Assembly: GCA_902628605.1 (NCBI GenBank)
Contig: CACONV010000029.1
Span: 1 to 9,670 of the forward strand
Source: an uncultured Bacteroidota bacterium
GTDB taxonomy: Bacteria > Bacteroidota > Bacteroidia > Flavobacteriales > Flavobacteriaceae
Direction of reading: 5' to 3'
Length of the DNA stretch: 9,670 nt
The notes below the pieces were generated by a model that saw only the letters and a program-made list of their open reading frames with translations, made no database searches and had not been told where the DNA came from. This document shows positions 1 through 8,997 of the stretch, one piece after another. The position numbers and the translations under genes were made by a program. Position 1 is the first letter of the stretch. Each line of letters starts with the position of its first letter.

Positions 1-622
1 GATTTTCATTTTCCAAATCAGACACTAATTCTCCAGACACAGAATATGCCACAATTATAATGAGAGCACCGACAAACGAAACGATACTATTTTTGAAGCG
101 TTGGGCTAAAGCATAAATTATAGCCCCTGATATAAACATATTAGGCAGAACAAAAACAAAATAGTTACTTATAAAACTTTGTATTTGTAATGGTCCGAAT
201 CTATCCTCGCTAATCCAACCAAAAACTGGCGATAGAGTTGAGCCTAGTGATATTCCAAAAAAAACACCCAAAATAGGGATTGTGGAGATAATTAGAGCTC
301 CTGTGAATCTTCCAAAAAAATATCCAAACTTTTCTATTGGAGTTGCAAATAAAATTTCATTAAAATTATATTTGAAGTCCCTCAAAGCTGCGTTATTAAA
401 AAAAGCTGCAGCAAATAGTAACCCAAAGATTGTTAAAGTGCTTGTGAAAACCGATATGATATGAGGAGCATTTCTTTTAACATTTCCAATTGAACCCCCA
501 ATTGTAACATTATCAGAGCAGGTTGCTGCAAAACTTAAAATAAAAACAATCAGAAAAAATAAATACACCATGGGTTGTTTTAGGGTGTATTTAAGTTCAG
601 ACTTTAGAAATGAGTTAAACAT
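1..622 (-). CDS. ABC-2 type permease, N-terminal part; probably an ABC permease/M1 aminopeptidase fusion (truncated by window edge)
   Basis: This is the first 207 codons of a gene that runs off the left edge of the window. The ATG at 622-620 directly abuts the TAA of the upstream ATPase (623-625), so the two are surely co-transcribed and translationally linked. The translation begins MFNSFLKSELKYTLKQP and shows hydrophobic segments at about residues 19-34, 55-75, 107-128, 150-170 and 180-197, the pattern of an ABC-2 exporter permease in the inner membrane. The stretch 79-106 (ALRDFKYNFNEILFATPIEK, then a GRF at 104-106) and the GW at 135-136 resemble, from memory, the N-terminus of the roughly 1,200-residue Bacteroidota proteins that fuse an ABC permease to an M1 aminopeptidase. 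The peptidase half would lie outside the window, so the fusion is inference. Substrate unknown. There is no frameshift in the visible part. Confidence 0.8.
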   Translation of the reverse strand, partial: MFNSFLKSELKYTLKQPMVYLFFLIVFILSFAATCSDNVTIGGSIGNVKRNAPHIISVFTSTLTIFGLLFAAAFFNNAALRDFKYNFNEILFATPIEKFGYFFGRFTGALIISTIPILGVFFGISLGSTLSPVFGWISEDRFGPLQIQSFISNYFVFVLPNMFISGAIIYALAQRFKNSIVSFVGALIIIVAYSVSGELVSDLENEN

Positions 623-1498
623 TTAAATTTTATTTTTAGATAATTTTGAAAAAAACACATCCTCAAGCGTAGGTTCAATTTTTTTAAATGTTTTATCTGC
701 TTTTTTTGCAAATACATGAATTACAGGGTTTCCACCAATTAATCTATTTGAAATGACATTGAATTCTTTTTTATATTTTTCAAGTTCAATTTTTTTAATG
801 TGCTTTTGAAAAACTTTTCCATCGAGTTCACTAATTCCATCCTGAGGTTTACCCTGAAAAACAATTTTACCAAAATCCATAATTGCCATCTCCGTACACA
901 ACTCTCTGACATCGTCAACGATATGGGTAGATAATATTACAATTACGTCTTTACCTACATCTGATAGAAGATCATAAAATCTATTTCTTTCCCCAGGATC
1001 TAATCCTGCTGTTGGTTCATCAACAATTAATATTTTAGGATTACCTATTAGGGCTTGAGCAATCCCAATACGCTGCTTCATACCTCCTGAAAACCCTTTA
1101 ACACTTTTATTTTTTTTGTCAAAAAGATTGGTTCTCTCAAGAAGATAATCCACTAATTCTTTTCTTTCATTTTTGTTATTTATTCCTTTTAGAGTAGCAA
1201 GATGATTCAAAAGTTGTTCAGCTGTTATTCGGGGATAAACACCAAATTCCTGAGGGAGGTAACCAAGTTGACTTCTAAATTCTTTGGGGGATTCAAGAAC
1301 GTCTATACCATTAAAATTAATCGTCCCTGAGTCTGGTTTTTGAAGTGTAGCGATGGTTCTCATTAAAGTTGATTTTCCCGCACCATTAGGGCCTAAAAGG
1401 CCAAACATACCAGATTTGACAGTGATAGATATGTCATCCATCGCTAAAACATCGCCGCTGTAAGTTTTTTTTAGTTGCTTTATATTTAGTTCAGCCAT
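623..1498 (-). CDS. ABC transporter ATP-binding protein (ABC-2 exporter type)
   Basis: This is the cytoplasmic ATPase that would drive the membrane protein encoded immediately downstream. All nucleotide-binding motifs are intact. Counted from an upstream TTG at 1513, they are Walker A GPNGAGKST (41-49), Q-loop Gln88 (YLPQEFG), signature FSGGM (141-145), Walker B ILIVDEP (161-167) and the switch His197 (STHIVDD). The C-terminal PTLEDVF (281-287) is typical of ATPases paired with ABC-2 permeases. I start the gene at the ATG at 1498-1496 (MAELNIKQL, 291 residues). The TTG at 1513 would add only MFSKK, and a perfect TAnnTTTG element covers that codon. Length and domain order are normal for the family. 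The transported substrate cannot be read from the sequence. Confidence 0.93.
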   Translation of the reverse strand: MAELNIKQLKKTYSGDVLAMDDISITVKSGMFGLLGPNGAGKSTLMRTIATLQKPDSGTINFNGIDVLESPKEFRSQLGYLPQEFGVYPRITAEQLLNHLATLKGINNKNERKELVDYLLERTNLFDKKNKSVKGFSGGMKQRIGIAQALIGNPKILIVDEPTAGLDPGERNRFYDLLSDVGKDVIVILSTHIVDDVRELCTEMAIMDFGKIVFQGKPQDGISELDGKVFQKHIKKIELEKYKKEFNVISNRLIGGNPVIHVFAKKADKTFKKIEPTLEDVFFSKLSKNKI

Positions 1499-1510
1499 TT
1501 TTTTTGAAAA

Positions 1511-1518
1511 CAAATTTA
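1511..1518 (-). promoter_or_regulatory. Candidate -7 promoter element for the ABC operon
   Basis: Read on the minus strand this is TAAATTTG, an exact match to the Bacteroidota -7 consensus TAnnTTTG. Initiation a few bases downstream would leave a leader of only about 8 nt before the ATG at 1498. No good -33 TTTG lies 19-21 bp upstream, so the call rests on the -7 box alone and could be chance in AT-rich DNA. Confidence 0.3.
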
Positions 1519-1576
1519 ATCAATCATTTAATCTTTGTGGTTAATTTTTATTTTAATCTGGATCTAAAACTGTGTC

Positions 1577-2026
1577 TTAAAAGAAAGAAATAAGGCGTGT
1601 GTTTTTTGGAAGATAGAGGGGATGCTTTGGAGACCCATTTTTATTGTGTCCAAAGCAAAGTGGAGCTTTTACCATATTCTCAATCCATAATGGGTTTTCC
1701 TTACAATTTCCCCAAGCAAAAACAATGTTTTCGCTTTTTTTAATCATTGAATCTATGTAAAAACAGTTTTTTTTACTTTGGGATGGATTCAAACCATAGA
1801 GAACTTTTGGGTAAGGGGTAATTTGAGGATATATATTTCCAACGTAAAAACCACCAAAGCCAAACTTTTTTGTAAAATAATTCAGCCTTCTTATAGTCCT
1901 ATCATCTTCGCTATCGTTAGCCAAAGAAGGATTAAGCATTACGTATAAAACCTTGGGTAGATTTTGATTCCAAATTCTCCAGAGGCTATACCTTTTATTT
2001 TTGTTTATAATGGCTCCAGCCTCCAT
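1577..2026 (-). CDS. DUF1643 family protein
   Basis: This is a 149-residue cytoplasmic protein of the DUF1643 family, whose biochemical function is not established. The family hallmarks are all present: YVMLNPSLAN (28-37), DDRTIRRLNYF (41-51), the GFGGFYVGNIYP segment (56-67), the AWGN motif (104-107) and the C-terminal NGSPKHPLYLP (130-140). There is no signal peptide or membrane segment. The gene is complete, with an ATG at 2026-2024, and starts 6 nt after the stop of the upstream amidohydrolase, so the two are probably one transcript. The downstream ABC ATPase starts 78 bp further on, with its own possible promoter. The pairing with a secreted amidohydrolase gives no clear hint of function. 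Confidence 0.88.
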   Translation of the reverse strand: MEAGAIINKNKRYSLWRIWNQNLPKVLYVMLNPSLANDSEDDRTIRRLNYFTKKFGFGGFYVGNIYPQITPYPKVLYGLNPSQSKKNCFYIDSMIKKSENIVFAWGNCKENPLWIENMVKAPLCFGHNKNGSPKHPLYLPKNTRLISFF

Positions 2027-2032
2027 TGATAA

Positions 2033-3631
2033 TTATAAATCTTTACCAATACCTTTTACGAACTGACCGGGGAATTTTCCAGTGTGATGGCCGTTTTTTA
2101 AAACAATTTCACCGTTTACTATTACCGTTTCTATTCCCCTTGCAAACTGAAGAGGTTCATTAAAGGTAGCCAAATCGGTTACTTCTTCAGGATCAAAAAT
2201 AACTATGTCTGCGAAGTTTTCATTCTCAATAGTCCCTCTTCTGTCTAACTCAAGTGTTTTAGCTGGGAATCCACTTAATTTTCTAATTGCCTCTTCTAGG
2301 GAGAGAATTCCTTCATCACGGGAAAATTTTCCAATTACCCTTATAAAGCTTCCAAAAGCTCTAGGATGGGTTCTGAAATCTTTTTCAATATCGGAATATG
2401 ACCCCGCGTCTGAACAAAAAGAAACCCAGGGTAGAGAAATTTTCTTTCTTAAATTCTCTTCAGACATACTATAGTAGACACATTGAATTCTGCTATCATC
2501 TTCGATAACCAAATCTATGATAGTTTCTTCAGGGCTTTGTTTTCTCAAAGCTGAGGCCTCTGCTATGGTTTTACCTCTATATATTTTATCCAAAGAGTCA
2601 TTTTTAAACCCAACCATTAAAATTCCTTCTGGCGGTTGTTCAGATAATTCTTTTCGTATATCATTAAGAAGTCTTTCCCTCACTTTTTTACTTTTCATAC
2701 GTTCAATCCAAGCTCTATGCCCACCCTCCTGAACCCAGGTAGGAATAACTCCAGTTAAACCAGTTGAACTTGCAGGATAAGTATAAACATCCGCAGTAAT
2801 CTTCAGACCTTTTTTTCTTGCTCTTTCTACCCGATTTATAATACTGTCAAGTAAGAACCAGTTAGGTTTTCTAGATGCTTTAAGATGATAAATCTCAGCT
2901 GGGATATCAGCCTCTTTAGAAATTGTAATTAATTCATCTAAAGCTTTAAGAACATTTCTTCCTTCGTTTCTCATGTGAGAAATATATTTACCATTAAATT
3001 TTGAAGCAATTCTACAAATAGTAATCAATTCATTTGTGTTCGCATAATCGGCAGGAGCATAAATTAGAGATGATCCTATTCCAAGCGCACCTTCTTTCAT
3101 TGCTGTTTCTACAATTTGTTCCATTGCTTTTAATTCATTTTTGGTTGCATCTCTGTTTTCGTAACCAACGGTAAGTTTGCGCACGTTGGTGGCGCCCAAA
3201 AAAGACGCAATATTTGGACTTACACCACTTTTTACAAGTTTTTCCATTGCACCTCCAAATCCAATAAAATCTTCATTTCCAATTTTCCCTACTGGGCCTG
3301 GAGAATTCCCTTCACCAAATACCTCTAAGGTTACCCCCTGTCTTAAGTCACTTAGTGATCTTCCATCTTCAAGTAATGTGTTATAACCCCAACTGAGCAT
3401 ATTAATAAAACCTGGACTGACAATCTTATTTTTAGCATCTATTGTTTTTTTTGCACTAAAATTTTTTTTAGGCCCGACGTAAACAACTTTATCTGAGACT
3501 ATTGCTACTGTTCCTACAAATCTTGAGTTTCCTGTTCCATCTATGATTGTGCCATTATGAATTACAATATCACAATTTGGAGAGTTGCAGGATATAAAAA
3601 TTACTAAAAGTAAGAAGTGTAATTTGTTCAT
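2033..3631 (-). CDS. Lipoprotein amidohydrolase, N-acyl-D-amino-acid deacylase (D-aminoacylase) family, with altered metal site
   Basis: By family this enzyme would hydrolyse an N-acyl-D-amino acid or related amide. It has 532 residues from the ATG at 3631-3629; a TTG at 3649 would add six residues that spoil the signal sequence. A lipoprotein-like signal peptide, MNKLHFLLLVIFISC, has Cys15 as the probable lipidation site, placing it in the periplasm or on a membrane. The amidohydrolase start (DIVIHNGTIIDGTGN, about 21-35) and end (GTIENENFADIVIF, about 466-479) are standard. YISHMRNEG (His219), EIYHLK (His249) and FCSDAGS (Asp408) match the conserved His, His and Asp ligands of D-aminoacylases. 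The usual HxH after PGF is replaced by PGFINMLSW (MLSW at 78-81), and the usual GNCG cysteine segment reads GEGN (106-109). I recall a Bacteroidota subgroup with a similar MLSW/GEG pattern, so this is probably a natural variant rather than a broken gene. Substrate uncertain. Confidence 0.85.
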   Translation of the reverse strand: MNKLHFLLLVIFISCNSPNCDIVIHNGTIIDGTGNSRFVGTVAIVSDKVVYVGPKKNFSAKKTIDAKNKIVSPGFINMLSWGYNTLLEDGRSLSDLRQGVTLEVFGEGNSPGPVGKIGNEDFIGFGGAMEKLVKSGVSPNIASFLGATNVRKLTVGYENRDATKNELKAMEQIVETAMKEGALGIGSSLIYAPADYANTNELITICRIASKFNGKYISHMRNEGRNVLKALDELITISKEADIPAEIYHLKASRKPNWFLLDSIINRVERARKKGLKITADVYTYPASSTGLTGVIPTWVQEGGHRAWIERMKSKKVRERLLNDIRKELSEQPPEGILMVGFKNDSLDKIYRGKTIAEASALRKQSPEETIIDLVIEDDSRIQCVYYSMSEENLRKKISLPWVSFCSDAGSYSDIEKDFRTHPRAFGSFIRVIGKFSRDEGILSLEEAIRKLSGFPAKTLELDRRGTIENENFADIVIFDPEEVTDLATFNEPLQFARGIETVIVNGEIVLKNGHHTGKFPGQFVKGIGKDL

Positions 3632-3669
3632 ATATAATATTTTACACAATATAGCGATTTAGAACGAAT

Positions 3670-3695
3670 CAATAAAAATCCCCAGAAGGGGGATT
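3670..3695 (-). terminator. Intrinsic terminator of katG
   Basis: On the minus strand, 20 nt after the katG stop, AATCCCC (3695-3689) pairs perfectly with GGGGATT (3683-3677) around a 5-nt loop. It is followed by a T-rich tract (TTTTTATTG, overlapping the stem end). This is a textbook rho-independent terminator that insulates the downstream amidohydrolase unit from katG. Confidence 0.85.
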
Positions 3696-3714
3696 GGAAA
3701 TTTTGAAAATTAAT

Positions 3715-5967
<2,253 letters not shown>

Positions 5968-6022
5968 CTAACAATTTTAATACAATTAAACATTAATGAA
6001 GATAAAAATTTAATTGCAATTC

Positions 6023-6051
6023 ATTATAAGGTCATATGTCATACTTATAAT
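6023..6051. promoter_or_regulatory. Inverted repeat upstream of katG, possible operator
   Basis: Perfect 8-bp arms ATTATAAG (6023-6030) and CTTATAAT (6044-6051) flank a 13-bp spacer that contains CATATG. The element starts 74 bp before the katG ATG and 10 nt after the DUF2490 stop. The arms loosely recall the TTATAAT half-sites of PerR boxes, but the spacing does not fit. It could be a binding site for a peroxide-responsive regulator or a weak 3' hairpin of the DUF2490 transcript; it lacks a T-tract. The repeat is seen directly; its role is inference. Confidence 0.35.
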
Positions 6052-6060
6052 AAAGAGGTT

Positions 6061-6744
6061 CTATATTTTGTAAAATAGAATTGAGGACCATATGTTTTTA
6101 TGAAGATAATCACCACCCCTGAAAATCGAATTTCTTTGAAATCCGGAAATTAATACTGCCTTACTGTTAAACCTTTTTTTAAATCCAAAAAACGTCCAAT
6201 TTTGATTGAAATTATAGGGGTAAAACTTTTTAACTAGCATAAAAACTTCATTAAAAACGACAAACTTTAAATTTTTTGTTGGATCATCTATCAAGGGGAG
6301 TTCAAAACCTGCTCTAAACCTTATTCTTGTGTTATATTCATTGGAATATCTTAAAGAATAATACTTATTATCGGAGGTAATAGGTTTTTTTATCCACCTT
6401 TGCTCTAATCTAATCCATCCAAAATACCTAATTCTATTTACTGGAAAAGAGAAGTTGTATTGTTGCCAAAAGTTATTTTCATTTATTCTTCCTTGGTTTT
6501 GATTTGTAGAAATATATGTATAACCAATTGAAACATTTGAGTGCTGATTCACCTTTAAATTGTAAGCAGGTCTTATAAGTATTTGGTCATTAATGTTATA
6601 AAAACTCTTAGTTCGATTGTGTAGTTCCAGTCGAATGAAATCAGGTCGAATTGTTTGAGAGCTTGATAGTGAAAAGTCGAAAAAAGTCGCATTCCATGCA
6701 TTGTGTTCTACTTCTTGTCCAAGTGAAGATAAACTGACAAGCAA
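6061..6744 (-). CDS. DUF2490 family outer-membrane-type protein (start codon uncertain)
   Basis: This is a DUF2490 protein, a Bacteroidota family of unknown function with predicted exported beta-barrel character. From the TTG at 6744 it has 227 residues rich in alternating aromatic and polar strands. Family-like segments include RLEQRW (112-117), the RYSNEYNTRIRFRAGFELPL stretch (132-151), FNEVF (164-168) and FNQNWTFFGFKKRF (179-192). The given start is the only canonical one, but it cuts a signal peptide in half. In the same frame the codons upstream read IIKKHLILYLTI and then continue LLVSLSSLGQ, a classic signal peptide. No ATG, GTG or TTG precedes them before the in-frame TGA at 6822-6820. 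The true start is therefore probably ATA 6777, ATC 6780 or ATT 6801. It sits between the cupin/SDR unit and katG on the same strand, with gaps of 84 and 111 bp. Confidence 0.75.
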   Translation of the reverse strand: MLVSLSSLGQEVEHNAWNATFFDFSLSSSQTIRPDFIRLELHNRTKSFYNINDQILIRPAYNLKVNQHSNVSIGYTYISTNQNQGRINENNFWQQYNFSFPVNRIRYFGWIRLEQRWIKKPITSDNKYYSLRYSNEYNTRIRFRAGFELPLIDDPTKNLKFVVFNEVFMLVKKFYPYNFNQNWTFFGFKKRFNSKAVLISGFQRNSIFRGGDYLHKNIWSSILFYKI

Positions 6745-6828
6745 GATTGTTAAATATAAGATTAGATGTTTTTTTATGATTCTGATTTTAGTTTCGAAAA
6801 TATAAAAAAAAGAGGTGTTTCAAGAATT

Positions 6829-7614
6829 TCAAAGAGATTTTATAAGCCCTCCGTCAATAGGAATGTTTGCACCTGTGATATAACTTGAAAAATTTGAAGC
6901 TAAAAAAGCGACAAGGTAAGCGTACTCTTCTGGATTTCCAATCCTCTTCATAGGAACCATTTCTTCCATTGCTTTTCTCACTTCAGCGGGATTAATTTTC
7001 ATTTTTTTTGCTTTTTCCAAATTCAATTTTTGAATTCGATCCGTATCGAAATATCCTGTAAGTATATTATTTACAGTTATATTATCTTTGGCCACATCTA
7101 TTGAAAGAGATTTCGCCCAGGTAACTAGAGCAGCTCTCATACTGTTTGAAAGAACAAGGTAATTTAGTGGCTCCTTAACTGATATAGATGCAACATTGAT
7201 TATTCGCCCCCATTTTTTAGCTGACATCCCTTTAAGTGCTAGTGAAGTAGTCCACACATGTGTTTTAAAAAGTAAATCAAATGAAATTTGGTAATCTGCG
7301 ATATTTTTTTCAATTGACCCTCCAGCTGAGGGACCTTGAGTATTATTTATTAAAATATCAATGGTGTTTTTTTCAAAAAAATCTGCTGTAATTATTTTTA
7401 AATCACGGAAATTGTTAAAATCAACCTCAATATAGTTGTGTTTTGAATTTTCGTTTTTTAATAATTCGCTTATAGTGTTTTCCAACTTTTCTTTGTTTCT
7501 TGCCATTAAGGTTACATTAGCACCACATTTTGAGAGTTCGATAGCAATAGCCCTACCAATTCCAGCAGTACTTCCACCCACCAGAGCTCTCTTGCCAGTT
7601 AAATCTATTCTCAT
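6829..7614 (-). CDS. Short-chain dehydrogenase/reductase-like protein with degenerate catalytic residues
   Basis: This is a 261-residue cytoplasmic Rossmann-fold protein of the SDR superfamily, closest in feel to the 3-oxoacyl-ACP reductase-like group. The cofactor-binding motif GGSTAGIG (13-20), NNTQGP (90-95), NVAS (140-143) and the C-terminal ITGANIPIDGG (246-256) are clear. The normal YxxxK catalytic pair is absent: the aligned segment SNSMR (156-160) has Ser in place of Tyr and Arg in place of Lys. A conserved SDR subgroup (described in CDD as BKR_like_SDR_like) is known to lack a perfect catalytic tetrad, so this is probably an established divergent type and not a pseudogene. Its ATG (7614-7612) lies one base after the stop of the cupin gene, so the two form an operon and may act in one pathway. 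Substrate unknown. Confidence 0.88.
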   Translation of the reverse strand: MRIDLTGKRALVGGSTAGIGRAIAIELSKCGANVTLMARNKEKLENTISELLKNENSKHNYIEVDFNNFRDLKIITADFFEKNTIDILINNTQGPSAGGSIEKNIADYQISFDLLFKTHVWTTSLALKGMSAKKWGRIINVASISVKEPLNYLVLSNSMRAALVTWAKSLSIDVAKDNITVNNILTGYFDTDRIQKLNLEKAKKMKINPAEVRKAMEEMVPMKRIGNPEEYAYLVAFLASNFSSYITGANIPIDGGLIKSL

Positions 7615-7615
7615 T

Positions 7616-7930
7616 TTAATACTCTTCTCTTGGGGGGCTAAAAACGTCCATTATTTTACATTTAGTTAAGGCTCTTCCAGAATGGAATATGTTTGAGGGA
7701 ATATGAACTATGCTACCCCGGCCATAGTTCTTTTTAATCCCATTAAATGTGAATTCGAATGTACCTTCAACCACATGCATTATTTGTTCATGTGGGTGGT
7801 TGTGTTCTGGAATGATTGCATTTTGATCAATATCCCAAAATGCCCATGTCATTTTTTCTCCATGAATTATTTTACCATGACACCCAGGCATTATTTCACG
7901 AGCTTCAATTCTTTCTAAGTTTGTCTCCAT
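7616..7930 (-). CDS. Small cupin protein, KdgF-like
   Basis: This is a 104-residue single-domain cupin. Motif 1 is PEHNHPHEQIMHVVEG (41-56), with His43, His45 and Glu48 or Gln49 as metal ligands. Motif 2 is GRGSIVHIPSNIFHSG (70-85), with His83 as the remaining ligand. The HPHEQ core and the C-terminal VFSPPREEY (96-104) closely resemble KdgF, which converts 4,5-unsaturated uronates from pectin or alginate breakdown to linear keturonates. That function is inference; small cupins are diverse and no lyase or kdg gene is nearby. The gene is complete and heads a two-gene unit with the SDR. It diverges from the nitronate monooxygenase gene across an 89-bp spacer with a candidate promoter. Confidence 0.85.
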   Translation of the reverse strand: METNLERIEAREIMPGCHGKIIHGEKMTWAFWDIDQNAIIPEHNHPHEQIMHVVEGTFEFTFNGIKKNYGRGSIVHIPSNIFHSGRALTKCKIMDVFSPPREEY

Positions 7931-7991
7931 TTGTAAATAAAATAAGTTTTATAATTTTTTTTAATAATTTAAAAAATTAATCAAAAGAAAC

Positions 7992-8008
7992 TATCTTTCT
8001 CAAAGATA
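7992..8008. promoter_or_regulatory. Palindromic divergent promoter element between cupin and nitronate monooxygenase genes
   Basis: TATCTTTCTCAAAGATA is a perfect inverted repeat with 7-bp arms and a 3-bp centre. Its minus strand reads TATCTTTG, an exact TAnnTTTG -7 match facing the cupin gene. Its plus strand reads TATCTTTC, one mismatch from the same consensus, facing the gene at 8020. It ends 11 nt before that ATG. No strong -33 box was found on either side, so it may be a promoter, an operator or both. Confidence 0.4.
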
Positions 8009-8019
8009 AACCATAAATC

Positions 8020-8997
8020 ATGAATAAAGAATTATCTGAAAACTTGAGATTACCCGTAATTGCAGCGCCTCTTTTTTTAATTTCTGGACCTAAATTAGTT
8101 ATAGAATGTTGCAAAAACGGGATAATTGGAACATTTCCAGCATTAAACAACAGAACAACAGAAGGTTTTGAAGAGTGGATTATACAAATAAAGCATGAGC
8201 TTGCAGATTTTGAGAAAGAAACAGGAAAAAAAGCAGCTCCCTTTGGAGTAAATTTAATTGTTCACCCAACAAACATTAGAGTCAAACCAGATCTTGATAT
8301 ATGTGTCAAGCACAAAGTGCCCCTTATAATCACCTCTCTGGGAGCAGTCCCAGATTTAGTGAATGCTGTTCATAACTATGGAGGATATGTATATCATGAT
8401 ATTATAAAAAGAAGACATGCCGAAAAAGCATCTGAAGCTGGTGTAGATGGATTAATTCTTGTCGCTGCCGGTGCAGGAGGCCATGCAGGATTCATTAATC
8501 CAATGGCTCTTATAAATGAAATAAAAAGTTTTTTTGACAAAACAATTATATTGTCTGGATGCATAAGTAACGGAGGTGATATCGCAGCAGCTATTCAAAT
8601 GGGAGCGGACTTTGCTTACATGGGGACAAGATTTATAAATACTAATGAGAGTAGAGCAGACGATGCATACAGAGAAATGATTATAAATAGTAAAGCGGAG
8701 GACATCGTTTACACTGCTGCAGTTTCAGGAGTTAACGCAAACTTTTTAAAACCCAGCCTGGAGGCTGTTGGAATAACAGAAGAAATGTGGAAAAATACAA
8801 AAAAAATGGATTTAGGTAATGAACTAGATGCTGCAAAAGAAGAGGCTAAAGCATGGAAAACAATTTGGTCAGCAGGTCAAGGAGTTACCGCAATTGATGA
8901 TAGTCCGTCAGTTCAAAATCTTGTATCGAGACTTAAAAAAGAATTTACTCAATCAATAAAAACGCAGATAGAAATAACATCAAAGTACTTGGATTAG
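8020..8997 (+). CDS. Nitronate monooxygenase family FMN-dependent enzyme
   Basis: This is a 325-residue cytoplasmic TIM-barrel flavoprotein of the NMO (2-nitropropane dioxygenase) family, which oxidises alkyl nitronates with oxygen using FMN. Visible features are the N-terminal LPVIAAPLFLISGPKLV (11-27), GVNLIVH (76-82), the GAGGHAG loop (151-157) whose His155 fits the catalytic His of class I enzymes, SGCISNGGDIAAA (179-191), and the phosphate-binding segment MGADFAYMGTRFI (194-206). The C-terminal WSAGQGVTAIDD (283-294) is also typical. The ATG at 8020 gives a normal N-terminus and length. It is the only plus-strand gene, divergent from the KdgF-like cupin and convergent with the HxlR regulator. 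The true substrate is uncertain, because many family members act on enoyl or other compounds. Confidence 0.92.
   Translation: MNKELSENLRLPVIAAPLFLISGPKLVIECCKNGIIGTFPALNNRTTEGFEEWIIQIKHELADFEKETGKKAAPFGVNLIVHPTNIRVKPDLDICVKHKVPLIITSLGAVPDLVNAVHNYGGYVYHDIIKRRHAEKASEAGVDGLILVAAGAGGHAGFINPMALINEIKSFFDKTIILSGCISNGGDIAAAIQMGADFAYMGTRFINTNESRADDAYREMIINSKAEDIVYTAAVSGVNANFLKPSLEAVGITEEMWKNTKKMDLGNELDAAKEEAKAWKTIWSAGQGVTAIDDSPSVQNLVSRLKKEFTQSIKTQIEITSKYLD

Noticed and set aside
282..464. A 60-codon plus-strand open frame
   Set aside because: It is antisense to the permease, whose minus-strand frame stays open across the whole region and encodes convincing membrane segments.
2205..3386. Three plus-strand open frames opposite the amidohydrolase gene
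   Set aside because: They are antisense to a complete, well-conserved enzyme and show no family features.
3368..3402. Pseudogene call for the amidohydrolase because of the missing HxH
   Set aside because: The frame is intact over the full family length, and the remaining ligands, signal peptide and termini are well preserved.
6015..6032. PerR box upstream of katG
   Set aside because: The minus strand reads TTATAATGAATTGCAA, but only the first half-site matches the PerR consensus, so I did not call a PerR site.
7436..7918. Plus-strand open frames opposite the cupin and SDR genes
   Set aside because: Both overlap minus-strand genes with clear motifs, and their translations resemble nothing recognisable.
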